NCBI RefSeq assembly: GCF_964355755.1 | Contig: NC_092674.1 | Location: 6,081,001 to 6,145,000 of the forward strand | Length of the DNA: 64,000 bases | From: Antedon mediterranea | Taxonomy: Eukaryota; Echinodermata; Crinoidea; Comatulida; Antedonidae | Direction: 5' to 3' | Part shown: positions 20,601 to 32,725 of the stretch, piece after piece | How the letters are laid out: every line of letters begins with the position of its first letter | Position numbering within the stretch: the stretch's first letter is position 1 | The notes under the pieces: model-generated | What the model was told of the DNA's origin: nothing | Database searches by the model: none | The model's input: only the letters and a program-made list of their open reading frames with translations | Made by a program: the position numbers and the translations under genes

Positions 20601-20994
20601 TATGAATTTAAAGAATGGATATAATATGATATGATACAATATGATTTTCTCCCAATTAGTAAGACATTTTGGAATACTGCGTGCGTAGTGCACCTAACAA
20701 GATCATGTTCGCTATTTAAAACTCACATTTTAAAACCGTAAACGCATAAATTTGCGGACATACTCGTAAAACACACTTCCAGAGATTTAATAATTTTAAC
20801 AGTACTACAAAATCCATAATATAAAGTAGTATAGATTTGTACAAAAAGAGCAGAACAATTACATTAACTGTCATTACATCTACTGAACTGTCTCATTACA
20901 TCTACTGAAAAATTCATCGCGATGAATTTATTTATAATACACCAATCAGATCACACGCAATTAGTATGGAATGCCAGTTTAGGCGATGATAAAA

Positions 20995-21240
20995 TCGCGT
21001 TGATGATGCAATGAAAATTGCGTCGATGTGATGAAAATTGCGTCGATGAATATAGTATTGATGTAATGATGTGATGAACATTGCGTCGATGAAAATTGCG
21101 TCGATGTAATGAAAATTGCGTTAATGTGATGAAAATTGCGTCGATGAAAATTGCGTCGATGAAAACTGCATCGATGAAAACTGCATCGATGAAAAAAAAA
21201 AAAATTTTCATCGATGCAGTTTTCATCGATGAAAATTGCG
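20995..21240 (-). repeat. Short ATGAAAATTGCGTCG repeats, left block
   Basis: Many near-copies of GATGAAAATTGCGTC with occasional GCATC variants and an A-run at about 21192. The reverse complement of this motif forms the block at 21655-21855, so the two blocks are inverted about a ~415-bp centre. Confidence 0.8.
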
Positions 21241-21654
21241 ATCTCCCTGCCGGTATGATTTGAATATGATGTCATGGATGCTGGACATCTGAATTTTATG
21301 TACTGAACTGGTGGATTAACGGAAGCAATTAGCTAGAAGATATAATGTGTCCGAAAGGACAATAATGGATCCATTGCTAAAATGTGTTGACAATAAATCA
21401 CTAAAATGTTAATCAGTGCATATATTTCAACATTGTTTTAGTGCGCGCTCACTGTGCGCTTGTCTATAACGCGCGCTAGATAGCGCAAGCGGTAAACATG
21501 TTTATCATATCAAAATATTCAGAAACCGTCAATTTTTAGCAACATAATAACATTATTAACATCATTATTAACATCATCATTTACTTTACTAGTAGTCATT
21601 TTCATCATTGATTGAATTAAAACCATTTGGAATTTTCATAATCAATTAAATTCA

Positions 21655-21855
21655 TCACATCAATTTTCATCGATGCAGTTTTCATCGACGCAATTTTCAT
21701 CGATGCAGTTTTCATCGACGCAATTTTCATCGACGCAATTTTCATCGACGCAATGTAAATTGCGTCGACGCAATCTACATTGCATCGACGCAATCTACAT
21801 TGCGTCGATGCTATTTTCATCGACGCAATTTCATCATCGACGCAATTTTTATCAT
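21655..21855 (+). repeat. Short ATTTTCATCGACGCA repeats, right block
   Basis: Tandem ATTTTCATCGACGCA / AGTTTTCATCGATGC units, the inverted partner of the block at 20995-21240. The 173-codon minus-strand ORF across it is low-complexity repeat (SMKIASMKTA) and not a gene. Confidence 0.8.
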
Positions 21856-22132
21856 CGCCAAAAACTTGTGTAAAACGGCGTTCCATAAGTGACGAATCGC
21901 ATATTCGCCCTTTATTGTTGAGGCGCGTAAACAGTGTGCGCAATGCACGTTTTCTTCCCATGACGAGACGAATCGATATTCGACTCTTCGTGTGACGAAT
22001 AATCGCCAAATTATAATTAATATAATTAATTAATGAAATAAGATATGCAGTTGATGTTTGCATCAATTGTTCTTTAGAATAAATACTTTCGAAATACAAA
22101 ACAAAAAATGTGTGGTGAGTGACGATATGTTC

Positions 22133-22173
22133 AATCATGGACCTATAAATTACTAATTTATAGGTCCATGATT
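22133..22173. repeat. Perfect short palindrome
   Basis: Arms AATCATGGACCTATAAATT and AATTTATAGGTCCATGATT, 19 bp with no mismatch, separated by ACT. Lies near the middle of the foldback element and could form a stable hairpin or cruciform. Confidence 0.9.
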
Positions 22174-23099
22174 CAATATCTGTAGCTTCAATTCAAACAT
22201 AATGTAACAGAAAATTCGAAGCGTAAAAAACGTTCGTTTACACAACACTTTTTTAAATACTTTATTATTGATTATTATATTATACAGGAATACTATTTAT
22301 TTCCTCATTTCTACCCAAGAATAAACAATTTTTGGATACAAAACTTTATGCATGTGAATTACATTACCAAAATATTAAAATGACGATAAAAAAACATCGC
22401 GTAAAATACTCGTACTCAAAAGCTTCTGAAATTTGTAGATATATGTCATGAAAAAGAAATTTGACATTCCCAATAATTTTTTTTGGCAAAAATGTAATAT
22501 ATGAAACATACAATTTACATAGTTTATCATTGTTTTTTATTAGAACCAATATGGTTACACAGTTAAACATAGTGATAAAGAATAGATACTTGTTAGGTTA
22601 CTACCCTACCCTCTAGTTTGAAGCGACATTATAAATTCATCGAGAAAAAAAACGTATCGTATTCAGAAACGTTTGACATTTTGTATAGATATGTTCAATA
22701 AGACAAAACAAATTATAAATTTCAAGACAAATCGATGATTTCCATTATTTGCATTTCTAAAAATTCACACTAATGAAAGACCATACATTTTCAACATTTC
22801 CTTTTTTCTGTGTACCGAGTTTAGAAACTTTTTGAATACCAGACGTATTTTTTTGTGATGCTTTTTCATTTGAATTGTAGTATAAAATGTCATTGAAACG
22901 AGATAAAAATCATACAAGACATGTTATAATAGGTTGCTCTATATACATAACAAAATTAGTTCTTTTTTTTTGGGTAAGAATCGCCAATGAAGTAGAAAGT
23001 TATTTCAGATGTAGTGTGCATTTATACGTCATTAATAGTAGGCCTAAAATATAATATTAAATATTATAAAGAATATCAAACATTTTATGTTATGAAAAA

Positions 23100-23692
23100 T
23101 AAAATTTACATATAAGTTTATCATTGTGTTTTACTATAACCATTTTGGTTAAAAGTTAAACACAGTGAGTGATAAAGAATAGAACTGTTTTAGTTTATTT
23201 AACCCTAACCCTAGTTTGAAGCAATCACATATTTAATATTCATCGCTAAAAATACGTATCGTCTTGAAAAACGTTTGATATTTGGTAGATATGTTCAATA
23301 TAGGTTCTCTTACATCTATAATGCAAAAGAAATATCCTAATAGTTTTATTTTGATTTCTGAGAATCATCAATGAAGTAAAAATGTGTTGGAAATGTACTG
23401 TCTTTCATAAGTGTAAATGTTTAAAAATGCAAATTATTAAAATCACGAATTTGTCTTGAAACTTTTATTTTTTGTTTGTTTTATAGACGTAAGAACCTAT
23501 TGAACATATTTACCAAATTTCAAATGTTTCTGAATACGATACGTAGTTTTTCGCGATGAATTAAGTATGTGATCGCTTCAAACTAGGGTTAGGGTTATAT
23601 AACCTAAAACAGTGTCCATTCTTTATCACTGTGTTTAACTGTGTAACCAAATTGGTTCTGTAAAACAAGATGATAAACTATGTAACTTGTAT
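23100..23692. repeat. ~590-bp palindromic subunit 1
   Basis: The left arm carries AACCCTAACCCTAGTTTGAA, then ATACGTATCGTCTTGAAAAA; the right arm carries the inverted series ATACGATACGTAGTTTTTCG then AACTAGGGTTAGGGTTATAT. A decayed partial copy lies at about 22310-22800. Confidence 0.75.
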
Positions 23693-23739
23693 TTATTATT
23701 ATTACATTATATGTATCCTATAATGTAATATGAAAAATA

Positions 23740-24318
23740 AAATGTACATAGTTTATCATTTGTGTTGTACTAAAACCAATTTGGTTAAAAGTTAAACACA
23801 GTGTTAAAGAATGGAACTGTTAGGTTATTTAACCCTAACCCTAGTTTGAAGCGATCACATACTTAATTCATCGATAAAAAAAATACGTATCGTCTTAAAA
23901 AACGTTTGAAATTTGGTACATGTTCAATATAGGTTCTTACATCTATAATGTAAAAGAAATATCATAATTTGTTTTATTTTGATTTCTGGGAATCATCAAT
24001 GAAGTAAAAATGTGTTGGAAAATGTATGGTATTTCATAAGTGTACATTTTTAGAAATGCAAATTATTAAAATCACGAATTTTTTGTGAAATTTATATTTT
24101 TTGTTTGTTTTATAGACGTAAGAACCTATTAAACATATCTAACAAATTTCAAAAGTTTCTAAATACGATACGTACTTTTTCGCGATGAATTTATTATGTC
24201 GCTTCAAACTAGGGTTAGGGTTATATAACCTAAAACAGTATCTATTCTTTATCACTGTGTTTAACTGTGTCACCAAATTGGTTCTGTAAAACAAGATGAT
24301 AAACTATGTAACTTGTAT
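23740..24318. repeat. ~580-bp palindromic subunit 2
   Basis: Tandem copy of subunit 1 with the same arm order (AACCCTAACCCTAGTTTGAA ... AAACTAGGGTTAGGGTTATA). Two adjacent palindromes imply segmental duplication within the element. Confidence 0.75.
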
Positions 24319-24399
24319 TTATTATATTATTACATTATATGTATCTTATTCTTTTCATAACGTTTAGATAATAAGATATGTTTAATATAATATTTTGCT

Positions 24400-27300
24400 A
24401 TGTAAATAATATCATATAATAAATGTTTCATTATCATTGTGTTTTACTGTAACCAAATTGGCTATAGTAAAACACAATACTAAATTTGTATGTAAATGTA
24501 TCATATTATTATATGTTTCCTATTCTTTATTTGTGTTTTACTGTATCCAGCACAGTGCTAAATATCATTTATCATAGTTAAAATGTTTTACTCTAACCAA
24601 ATTGGTTATAGTAAAACACAGTGATAAATTACTATGTAAATGTCATTTATCATATTATTAAATGTTTCCTATTCTTTATCATTGTGCTTTACTCTAATCA
24701 AATTGGTTATAGTAAAACACAGTGCTAAATTTCTATGTGAATGTCATTTATCATGTTATTAAATGTTTCCTATTCTTTATCATTGTGTTTTACTCTAACC
24801 AAATTGGTTATAGTAAAACACAGTGCTAAATTGCTATGTAATGACATTTATCATATTATTAAATGTTTCCTATTCTATATCATTGTGCTTTACCATAACC
24901 AAATTGGTTATAGTAAAACATTGTGCTAAATTGCTAGCTATGTAAATAATCATTATTATTAAATGTTTCCTATTCTTTGTCATTGTGTTTTACTCTAACC
25001 AAATTGGTTATAGTAAAACACAGTGCTAAATTGCTATGTAATGACATTTATCATATTATTAAATGTTTCCTATTCTATATCATTGTGCTTTACCATACCC
25101 AAATTGGTTATAGTAAAACATGGTGCTAAATTGCTATGTAAATAATCATTATTATTAAATGTTTCCTATTCTATATCATTGTGCTTTACCATAACCAAAT
25201 CGGATATAGTAAAACACAGTGATAAATTGCTATGTAAATGTCATTTATCATATTATTAAATGTTTCCTATTCTATATCATTGTGCTTTACCATAACCAAA
25301 TTGGTTATAGTAAAACACAGTGCTAAATTGCTATGTGAATGTCATTTATCAAATTATTAAATGTTTCCTATTCTTTATCATTATGTTTTACTTTAACCAA
25401 ATTGGTTATAGTAAAACACAGTGCTAAATTGCTATGTAAATGTCATTTATCATATTATTAAATGTTTCCTATTCTATATCATTGTGCTTTACCATAACCA
25501 AATTGGTTATAGTAAAACACAGTGATAAATTGCTATGTAAATGTCATTTATCATATTATTAAATGTTTCCTATTCTATATCATTGTGTTTTACTCTAATC
25601 AAATTGGTTATAGTAAAACACAGTGCTAAATTTCTATGTGAATGTCATTTATCATGTTATTAAATGTTTCCTATTCTTTATCATTGTGTTTTACTCTAAC
25701 CAAATTGGCTATAGTAAAACACAGTGCTAAATTGCTATGTAATGACATTTATCATATTATTAAATGTTTCCTATTCTATATCATTGTGCTTTACCATAAC
25801 CAAATTGGTTATAGTAAAACATTGTGCTAAATTGCTAGCTATGTAAATAATCATTATTATTAAATGTTTCCTATTCTTTGTCATTGTGTTTTACTCTAAC
25901 CAAATTGGTTATAGTAAAACACAATGCTAAATTGCTATGTAATGACATTTATCATATTATTAAATGTTTCCTATTCTATATCATTGTGCTTTACCATAAC
26001 CAAATTGGTTATAGTAAAACATGGTGCTAAATTGCTATGTAAATAATCATTATTATTAAATGTTTCCTATTCTATATCATTGTGCTTTACCATAACCAAA
26101 TTGGTTATAGTAAAACACAGTGCTAAATTGCTATGTGAATGTCATTTATCAAATTATTAAATGTTTCCTATTCTTTATCATTATGTTTTACTTTAACCAA
26201 ATTGGTTATAGTAAAACACAGTGCTAAATTGCTATGTAAATGTCATTTATCATATTATTAAATGTTTCCTATTCTTTATCATTGTGCTTTACCATAACCA
26301 AATTGGTTATAGTAAAACACAGTGATAAATTGCTATGTAAATGTCATTTATCATATTATTAAATGTTTCCTATTCTATATCATTGTGTTTTACTATAACC
26401 AAATTGGTTATAGTAAAACACAGTGCTAAATTGCTATGTAAATAATCATTATTATTAAATGTTTCCTATTCTATATCATTGTGCTTTACCATAACCAAAT
26501 TGGTTATAGTAAAACACAGTGATAAATTGCTATGTAAATGTCATTTATCATATTATTAAATGTTTCCTATTCTATATCATTGTGTTTTACTCTAATCAAA
26601 TTGGTTATAGTAAAACACAGTGCTAAATTTCTATGTGAATGTCATTTATCATGTTATTAAATGTTTCCTATTCTTTATCATTGTGTTTTACTCTAACCAA
26701 ATTGGCTATAGTAAAACACAGTGCTAAATTGCTATGTAATGACATTTATCATATTATTAAATGTTTCCTATTCTATATCATTGTGCTTTACCATAACCAA
26801 ATTGGTTATAGTAAAACATTGTGCTAAATTGCTAGCTATGTAAATAATCATTATTATTAAATGTTTCCTATTCTTTGTCATTGTGTTTTACTCTAACCAA
26901 ATTGGTTATAGTAAAACACAATGCTAAATTGCTATGTAATGACATTTATCATATTATTAAATGTTTCCTATTCTATATCATTGTGCTTTACCATAACCAA
27001 ATTGGTTATAGTAAAACATGGTGCTAAATTGCTATGTAAATAATCATTATTATTAAATGTTTCCTATTCTATATCATTGTGCTTTACCATAACCAAATTG
27101 GTTATAGTAAAACACAGTGCTAAATTGCTATGTGAATGTCATTTATCAAATTATTAAATGTTTCCTATTCTTTATCATTATGTTTTACTTTAACCAAATT
27201 GGTTATAGTAAAACACAGTGCTAAATTGCTATGTAAATGTCATTTATCATATTATTAAATGTTTCCTATTCTTTATCATTGTGCTTTACCATAACCAAAT

Positions 27301-28320
27301 TGGTTATAGTAAAACACAGTGATAAATTGCTATGTAAATGTCATTTATCATATTATTAAATGTTTCCTATTCTATATCATTGTGTTTTACTATAACCAAA
27401 TTGGTTATAGTAAAACACAGTGCTAAATTGCTATGTAAATAATCATTATTATTAAATGTTTCCTATTCTTTATCATTGTGTTTTACTCTAACCAAATTGG
27501 TTATAGTAAAACACAGTGCTAAATTGCTATGTAAATGTCATTTATCATATTAAGTGTTTCCTATTCTTTATCATTGTGTTTTACTTTAACCAAATTGGTT
27601 ATAGTAAAACACAGTGCTAAATTGCTATGTAAATGTCATTTATCAAATTATTAAATGTTTTCTATTCTATATCATTGTGTTTTACTCTAACCAAATTGGT
27701 TATAGTAAAACACAGTGCTAAATTGCTATGTGAATGTCATATATCATATTATTAAATGTTTCCTATTCTTTATCATTGTGTTTTACTCTAACCAAATTGG
27801 TTATTGTAAAACACAGTGATAAATTGCTATGTAAATGTCATTTATCATATTATTAAATGTTTCCTATTCTATATCATTGTGTTTTACTATAACCAAATTG
27901 GTTATAGTAAAACACAGTGCTAAATTGCTATGTAAATAATCATTATTATTAAATGTTTCCTATTCTTTATCATTGTGTTTTACTCTAACCAAATTGGTTA
28001 TAGTAAAACACAGTGCTAAATTGCTATGTAAATGTCATTTATCATATTATTAAGTGTTTCCTATTCTTTATCATTGTGTTTTACTTTAACCAAATTGGTT
28101 ATAGTAAAACACAGTGCTAAATTGCTATGTAAATGTCATTTATCAAATTATTAAATGTTTCCTATTCTATATCATTGTGTTTTACTCTAACCAAATTTGT
28201 TATAGTAAAACACAGTGCTAAATTGCTATGTGAATGTCATATATCATATTATTAAATGTTTCCTATTCTTTATCATTGTGTTTTACTCTAACCAAATTGG
28301 TTATTGTAAAACAGAGTATA
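24400..28320 (+). repeat. Right hairpin-unit array of the foldback element (~37 units)
   Basis: Tandem units of about 92-105 bp: ATGTTTCCTATTCTTTATCA, TTGTGTTTTACTCTAACC, AAATTGGTTATAGTAAAACAC, AGTGCTAAATTGCTATGTAA. Variants (TTTATC/TATATC, long or short spacers) recur in order, forming a higher-order repeat of about 997 bp (for example 25642 and 26639 start the same variant) and another of about 494 bp near 27465 and 27960. The short ORFs in it are repeat artefacts. Confidence 0.9.
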
Positions 28321-28710
28321 TTTTACTTCAACAACATCGCCGCAAAATTGTTTATACGTTTATTTTGATTGGCTAACTAAAGTACGGTCTAATGAATATT
28401 GATATCAGAAGATTCCCTAGCTTAGTGAAAAAGTTTTATTACCAAAAATATGCTGATTACGTCACTACCGGAAGTTGTAGTCTAGCATGATGCAGACGCA
28501 ATTGATTATGTACGTTTGTTAAACATATAAAAAGCTGTAAATTACCACAAAACGACAATAGGAAAGAATTCAAAGAAATGTCCTACGTGTTCAAAATCAT
28601 TGTTTTAATATAGTCTGTATGTATAACTAACAATTGACCTTGTGGAAGAGCGTATAAATTTAATTTAAAGTAAAACATGATTTACTCGCCAATTTGGTAT
28701 TGGATATATA

Positions 28711-29363
28711 GCTCACATTTCAACACATGGCAAAGGTCAACTTTGTCGTCTGCTCTTCTTGTTTTAACTTCCAGGTTAAAGTTAAACAACACCCGGATGT
28801 GAAGAGGTGGCCCATCACTTTTCTGTTTTTACGTACTGAGAATCCTCAAGTTGCTGAGTCGTGGCCTAGCTAGTAAGATTGTTATTATGGTGTATCTCTC
28901 TTTATTATATTAATGTTTCATTTCTCTGCTACTTCTTAATGAAGAAAATCATAAATTTAGCTGTAAATACAGTTAAATATCAATGTAGAGCTCGGCCGGG
29001 CTGGAGGTAGCAGCCTGGCGGCGGCGCGCAGCGGTAGCATGACTCATGAGACCGGACCATGTCCGTGTCTCTCTCTCAGCAAAAAGAGTAGGCTGGTCAC
29101 GTACGTCTGCTTTCTGATGTGCTGATGAGAAAGTGGGTGGTGAATATAGTTGATTAAAAATATTGCCTATTTAAAAACTTGTTTATTTTATTCCAGTTTG
29201 CTATTTTTCAAATGTAAAATTGTTAAATGATAAATATTATTATTCATTGATCATATCATGTGTACTGACTGAGCTGCTCTGTGTGTGGAAATTGGATATA
29301 CAGTATTTTATTTTTATATGTTGTTCCATTTCGACTGTCCATAGCCAGTGTTAATCCAACACC
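28711..29363. other. Intergenic with a short GC-rich patch
   Basis: At 28986-29050 the sequence is clearly GC-rich (CTCGGCCGGGCTGG, GGCGGCGGCGCGCAGCGG), unlike its surroundings. It could hold a promoter or non-coding first exon of arfaptin, or be part of a mobile element. Undecided. Confidence 0.35.
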
Positions 29364-29366
29364 TTA

Positions 29367-30595
29367 GGCCAAATAAAAAAAAAGACTTGTTAAGCGTCAC
29401 ACCCTCATAAATTTTCAGGGGCGGGGGGACGGTTTTTTTTTTTTTTTTTTTTTACTTTTTCTGGAGGTATAATTTTGTGCGATGGACGTTTTGGCCCACT
29501 TTTTTTTAGGACGAAACGTCAAACTTTTAAAATGCGAAATAGAACAAAATTGACTATGTATGAAATATTATTGCCGATGACAAAATTGAGTTTTGTATTG
29601 TTTAAATCCAGACGTAATTAAAACATTAAATTTAATTGCCACCGAGCGAAATTGTAGGCCCTAGGCTAATCCGTCCAAACTGCCACCCCCGCCTCACTCA
29701 TCGGCCATGGTCCGCCGTCTCTCGCTCGACTCATCTATCTAGGAAATTCCCTATCGCGAGAAGCATGATGTTGGTCTCAATAATACTAAATAGTGGGCTG
29801 ATTTTGAAAACGGCTTACGGCATTTCTTAAGTGAATTTTTATTCAACGTATTCATTCTTCTTTGATGAATCCTTTGCCAATTGCTGTGTAAATCAGTATT
29901 TAAAGTTGTGATGAAACGCATCGCCGGGCCCATCGCCCAACAGGACCCCGTGGTGTGCCGATCTCGAGCGCGAGATCATCGTAAACAAAATTGGTAGAGT
30001 CCATTATGTATGGGGTGTTTCCTATTTACGAACCTATAAAAAACGCGCTTCGACCACTGTGTAGGCAAAATATTTATTTCGTTAAATCCCTAAATTGATA
30101 ATCGTGTATTCTGTAATCACGTGACTGATGATGTAATCCTCAGCGACGTACTAAATGCACATGATTTAATGTGTTGGGGAAAAAGCTTGCTGTTTACCAC
30201 ATTACATGATTCGCGGTGCTATTCGCGTTTCCTTGACGTAAATCGGCGGCGTGTAAATGAAACAATTGTTTTCACCAAATTGCCGTTGTCGACATAGAGC
30301 GATCGGTGGCTAGCTAGCGTGGCTAAGCTAAGAAGTACAGTACGTATTTTTCAAAAATTACACCAGCCTAGCAAACATTTGCTAGTTTTGAAATTTTCAA
30401 CTAGCAATTATGAAGAATCTACTAGCAAAATGCTAGTTTGCTAGCGTGAATTTTGAGCCCTGCTCTGGAGCTGGGCCGGGCCGCTGAACTTTCCGTTGTA
30501 TATGGGTAAAAAAAAAAAAATAAAATAAAAAGAGAGGCGGCTGGATAATCAGGAGCGGGCGGTGACGCTTAACAAGTATGTTTTTTTATTTGGCC
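29367..30595. mobile_element. 1.2-kb TIR element with TTA duplication
   Basis: Left end GGCCAAATAAAAAAAAAGAC then TTGTTAAGCGTCAC; right end GTGACGCTTAACAAGTATG then TTTTTTTATTTGGCC. TTA flanks both (29364-29366 and 30596-30598), pointing to PIF/Harbinger. Contents: a G-run and T-run at about 29420-29455, a GC-richer middle, and several TGCTAG-rich words at 30370-30450. No transposase ORF. Confidence 0.75.
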
Positions 30596-30598
30596 TTA

Positions 30599-32421
30599 GT
30601 GCAATATTTGATACTTCATACATACAACAATGAGCAGATACATTAAAAAAACTGCATGTGTCAGAAGAAGTGTACCACTTCGTAACTGTAATTGTAAATT
30701 CCATGCATATTTTTGCAGAGTTATATTTAAGTGGAATTTAGACGATTGCTTTTTAAATTGAAGAGTAGTGTGTATACCAGACAAATAACAACGTTATAGA
30801 TAATATAAATGATGTAGTTTCTTGTCAAACTTGACGATAGTGAGGATAATGTACTGTGTGTTGTATTTATGTTTTTTAACCATCAAATTTTGCCAAAACT
30901 ATCTTTTTTTGCATATATGTTTTAGATCAATACCAGCACTTTATAAACAATCTTAAAATTTACATTCTATAAAGATAATTATCATAATAGACATACAAAC
31001 TAAATATACAGAAAGTATATATTATGTATTAAATGTATACCGAGGTGTACAGTAATTTCCCAAATGATCATAAACGTATTATTAAAATTGAATGAACTAC
31101 ATAATCCTTCGTTCAATATACATAGAAATATTGATAAACAAGAAATATTTCTTACAAAAAACACCGCTCATATCACGATAACTATTTTTATATGCATTTC
31201 AATATTTACTGTATCAGCAAATGATTTCAATTTCATAGACTCTTTTTTCCTAGACGTGCTTTGGGGTGTACACATGCCTAGTCTGAGTTTTCAATATCCA
31301 TTTTTTCAGCTGTAACTATAAGCTCTACCGCATGATAACTGTTTCCTAATGATTCCGTTGTCTTGAATATAACTGCCTAAAGGAGCGGCGCTAAAAAGTA
31401 CTGTTGAATTTCACCTATGGTTTTACAATTTTCCTTTTATAAAAAGGAATAATGCCCCTATTATTTAATGGTTTTGTCTTGCAATTTTAATTTATGAGGA
31501 TGACCTTTTTTTAACTGTACATATTTTTTTCAACTTTAAACCAATTATTCTTTAAATTATTATTGAAATTGTGAATGTTGATCAGAAATCTAAACAAACA
31601 GTTGGTCTAATAGAGCTACAAAGTACATATTTACCAGCCATTAAATTCAAACAAAACACATGTTAGAGGTTCACGTCGTTCACATGTGACCTGGCATCAT
31701 GTTCTGATTGTTATCAATATTTTTATTGACATACACAAAGCCTTACAAATTAAAATTAACAATAGGAATAATATGAATATTTAAATTATTAATATTTTTC
31801 ATTACATTCATCGTTAAAGAAATAAATCAGAAATAAAACAGAAATACTTGTTGTTTTCTATTTTAAAGCTCTGTCTACACAATCAAACTAGTTTGACAAA
31901 AAAAAAGTCTAATGTGCCCAAATTTGGTAGTGATATACTTTAAATATGATAATGATATGCTTAAATATGGTAGTGATATGCCCAAATATGGTAGTGATAT
32001 GCCCAAATATGGTAGTGATATGACATCATCATGTCCATATTTGGGCACTACACATGGTTTTGTCACATAAAGTTTGATAATGTAGACAGAGCTGTAGACA
32101 TGAAGGATTGATTCTTTAGTTAATTTCAATCCGTAGTATGTTCTACAATAGAGTTCTGTCTATAAATAAAGCCATAGAAATAAAAAACATAAATAAATAT
32201 CAGGGCTTAATAGTAAGAAAAAAAATGAGGATATTATTTGGGATTGTGTTATTGTTAGCTTTTCACGGAGAGGTTGATTAAACATTAGGCTTTGTGTATT
32301 ATGTATGACATTGATTGCATGGATGAATTATTGTTTGAAGTATGTGATTGTAATTAGGTTTTTATTAAATTATGCTTATTAATATTTATTTTCCACTTTC
32401 AACAACAGAGTATAGTAGCAA
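30599..32421. other. Region upstream of the arfaptin start
   Basis: AT-rich, one family A MITE. Sequence at 31135-31175 (ACAAGAAATATTTCTTACAA, CACCGCTC) resembles 59562-59600, an undefined dispersed repeat. An acceptor ACAACAG at 32408 implies an upstream non-coding exon that I cannot place. Confidence 0.4.
31865..32093. mobile_element. Family A MITE copy with internal amplification
   Basis: AAAGCTCTGTCTACACAATC to AGTTTGATAATGTAGACAGA. Contains five consecutive ~20-bp AAATATGGTAGTGATATGCC-like units, making it the longest intact copy here (229 bp). Confidence 0.85.
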
Positions 32422-32725
32422 ATGACAGATCCAAATTTCGCAACAATGTCAGGTCAACAGAACGGAAGTCCTTCGGATCAAGAACTCGACGATACGTTTG
32501 AGCAAGACCTACGTGATATGCTTCGTGATGGCCCATCGCTATCCGACACCGCATCGAACATCCAAGGAGGAAATGTCACCGAGAGTCCTTTTGCAGGTAT
32601 AGACTTAAATAGCCCAATACGTCCACAACTACAGAGCCCTGGCGCTAGTCGGGCACCCCACAGGGCAACGGGTAGCAGTACGGTTGGCTCACGACTTGCT
32701 GATGAAGCTTCGCAAATGTCAAAAG
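32422..32725 (+). CDS. ARFIP: Arfaptin exon 1 (start codon)
   Basis: Starts [20 protein letters not shown] and ends SQMSKG with donor AAAAG/GTTAGT. 304 nt, leaving one base (G) for the next exon. Acidic stretch [20 protein letters not shown] resembles the arfaptin N-terminus. Confidence 0.92.

Larger units (their letters stand above)
19546..28704. mobile_element. 9.2-kb foldback-like non-autonomous element
   Basis: Outer inverted repeats: ATACCAAACTGGCGAGTAAA at 19550 continuing to about 19585, and its near-perfect reverse complement ending at 28700. Flanking TATATA at 19540-19545 and 28705-28710 may be the target duplication, though the sequence is simple. Inside the ends lie oppositely oriented arrays of a ~100-bp hairpin-containing unit: about 8 copies on the left (19760-20600) and about 37 on the right (24400-28320). 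Further in are short CGTCGATGAAAATTG-type repeats, again in inverted orientation (20995-21240 and 21655-21855), and two palindromes of about 590 bp (23100-23692, 23740-24318). No reading frame looks like a real protein. The architecture recalls Drosophila FB and sea urchin TU foldback elements (established knowledge), but relationship is not shown. Confidence 0.75.

Noticed and set aside
21617-22138. 173-codon minus-strand ORF, the longest single-frame ORF apart from an arfaptin exon
   Set aside because: Most of its C-terminal half is a translation of the CGACGCAATTTTCATCG-type repeats (SMKIASMKTA), and the rest has no recognisable domain.
23205-23245. Interstitial telomere array
   Set aside because: Only two TTAGGG-type units per site, always within the palindrome arms; too short for a telomeric tract.
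24741-26827. Three nearly identical 62-codon ORFs starting MSFIMLLNVSYSLSLC
   Set aside because: They are the same frame through the hairpin array and recur with its higher-order period; hydrophobic residues simply reflect T-rich DNA.
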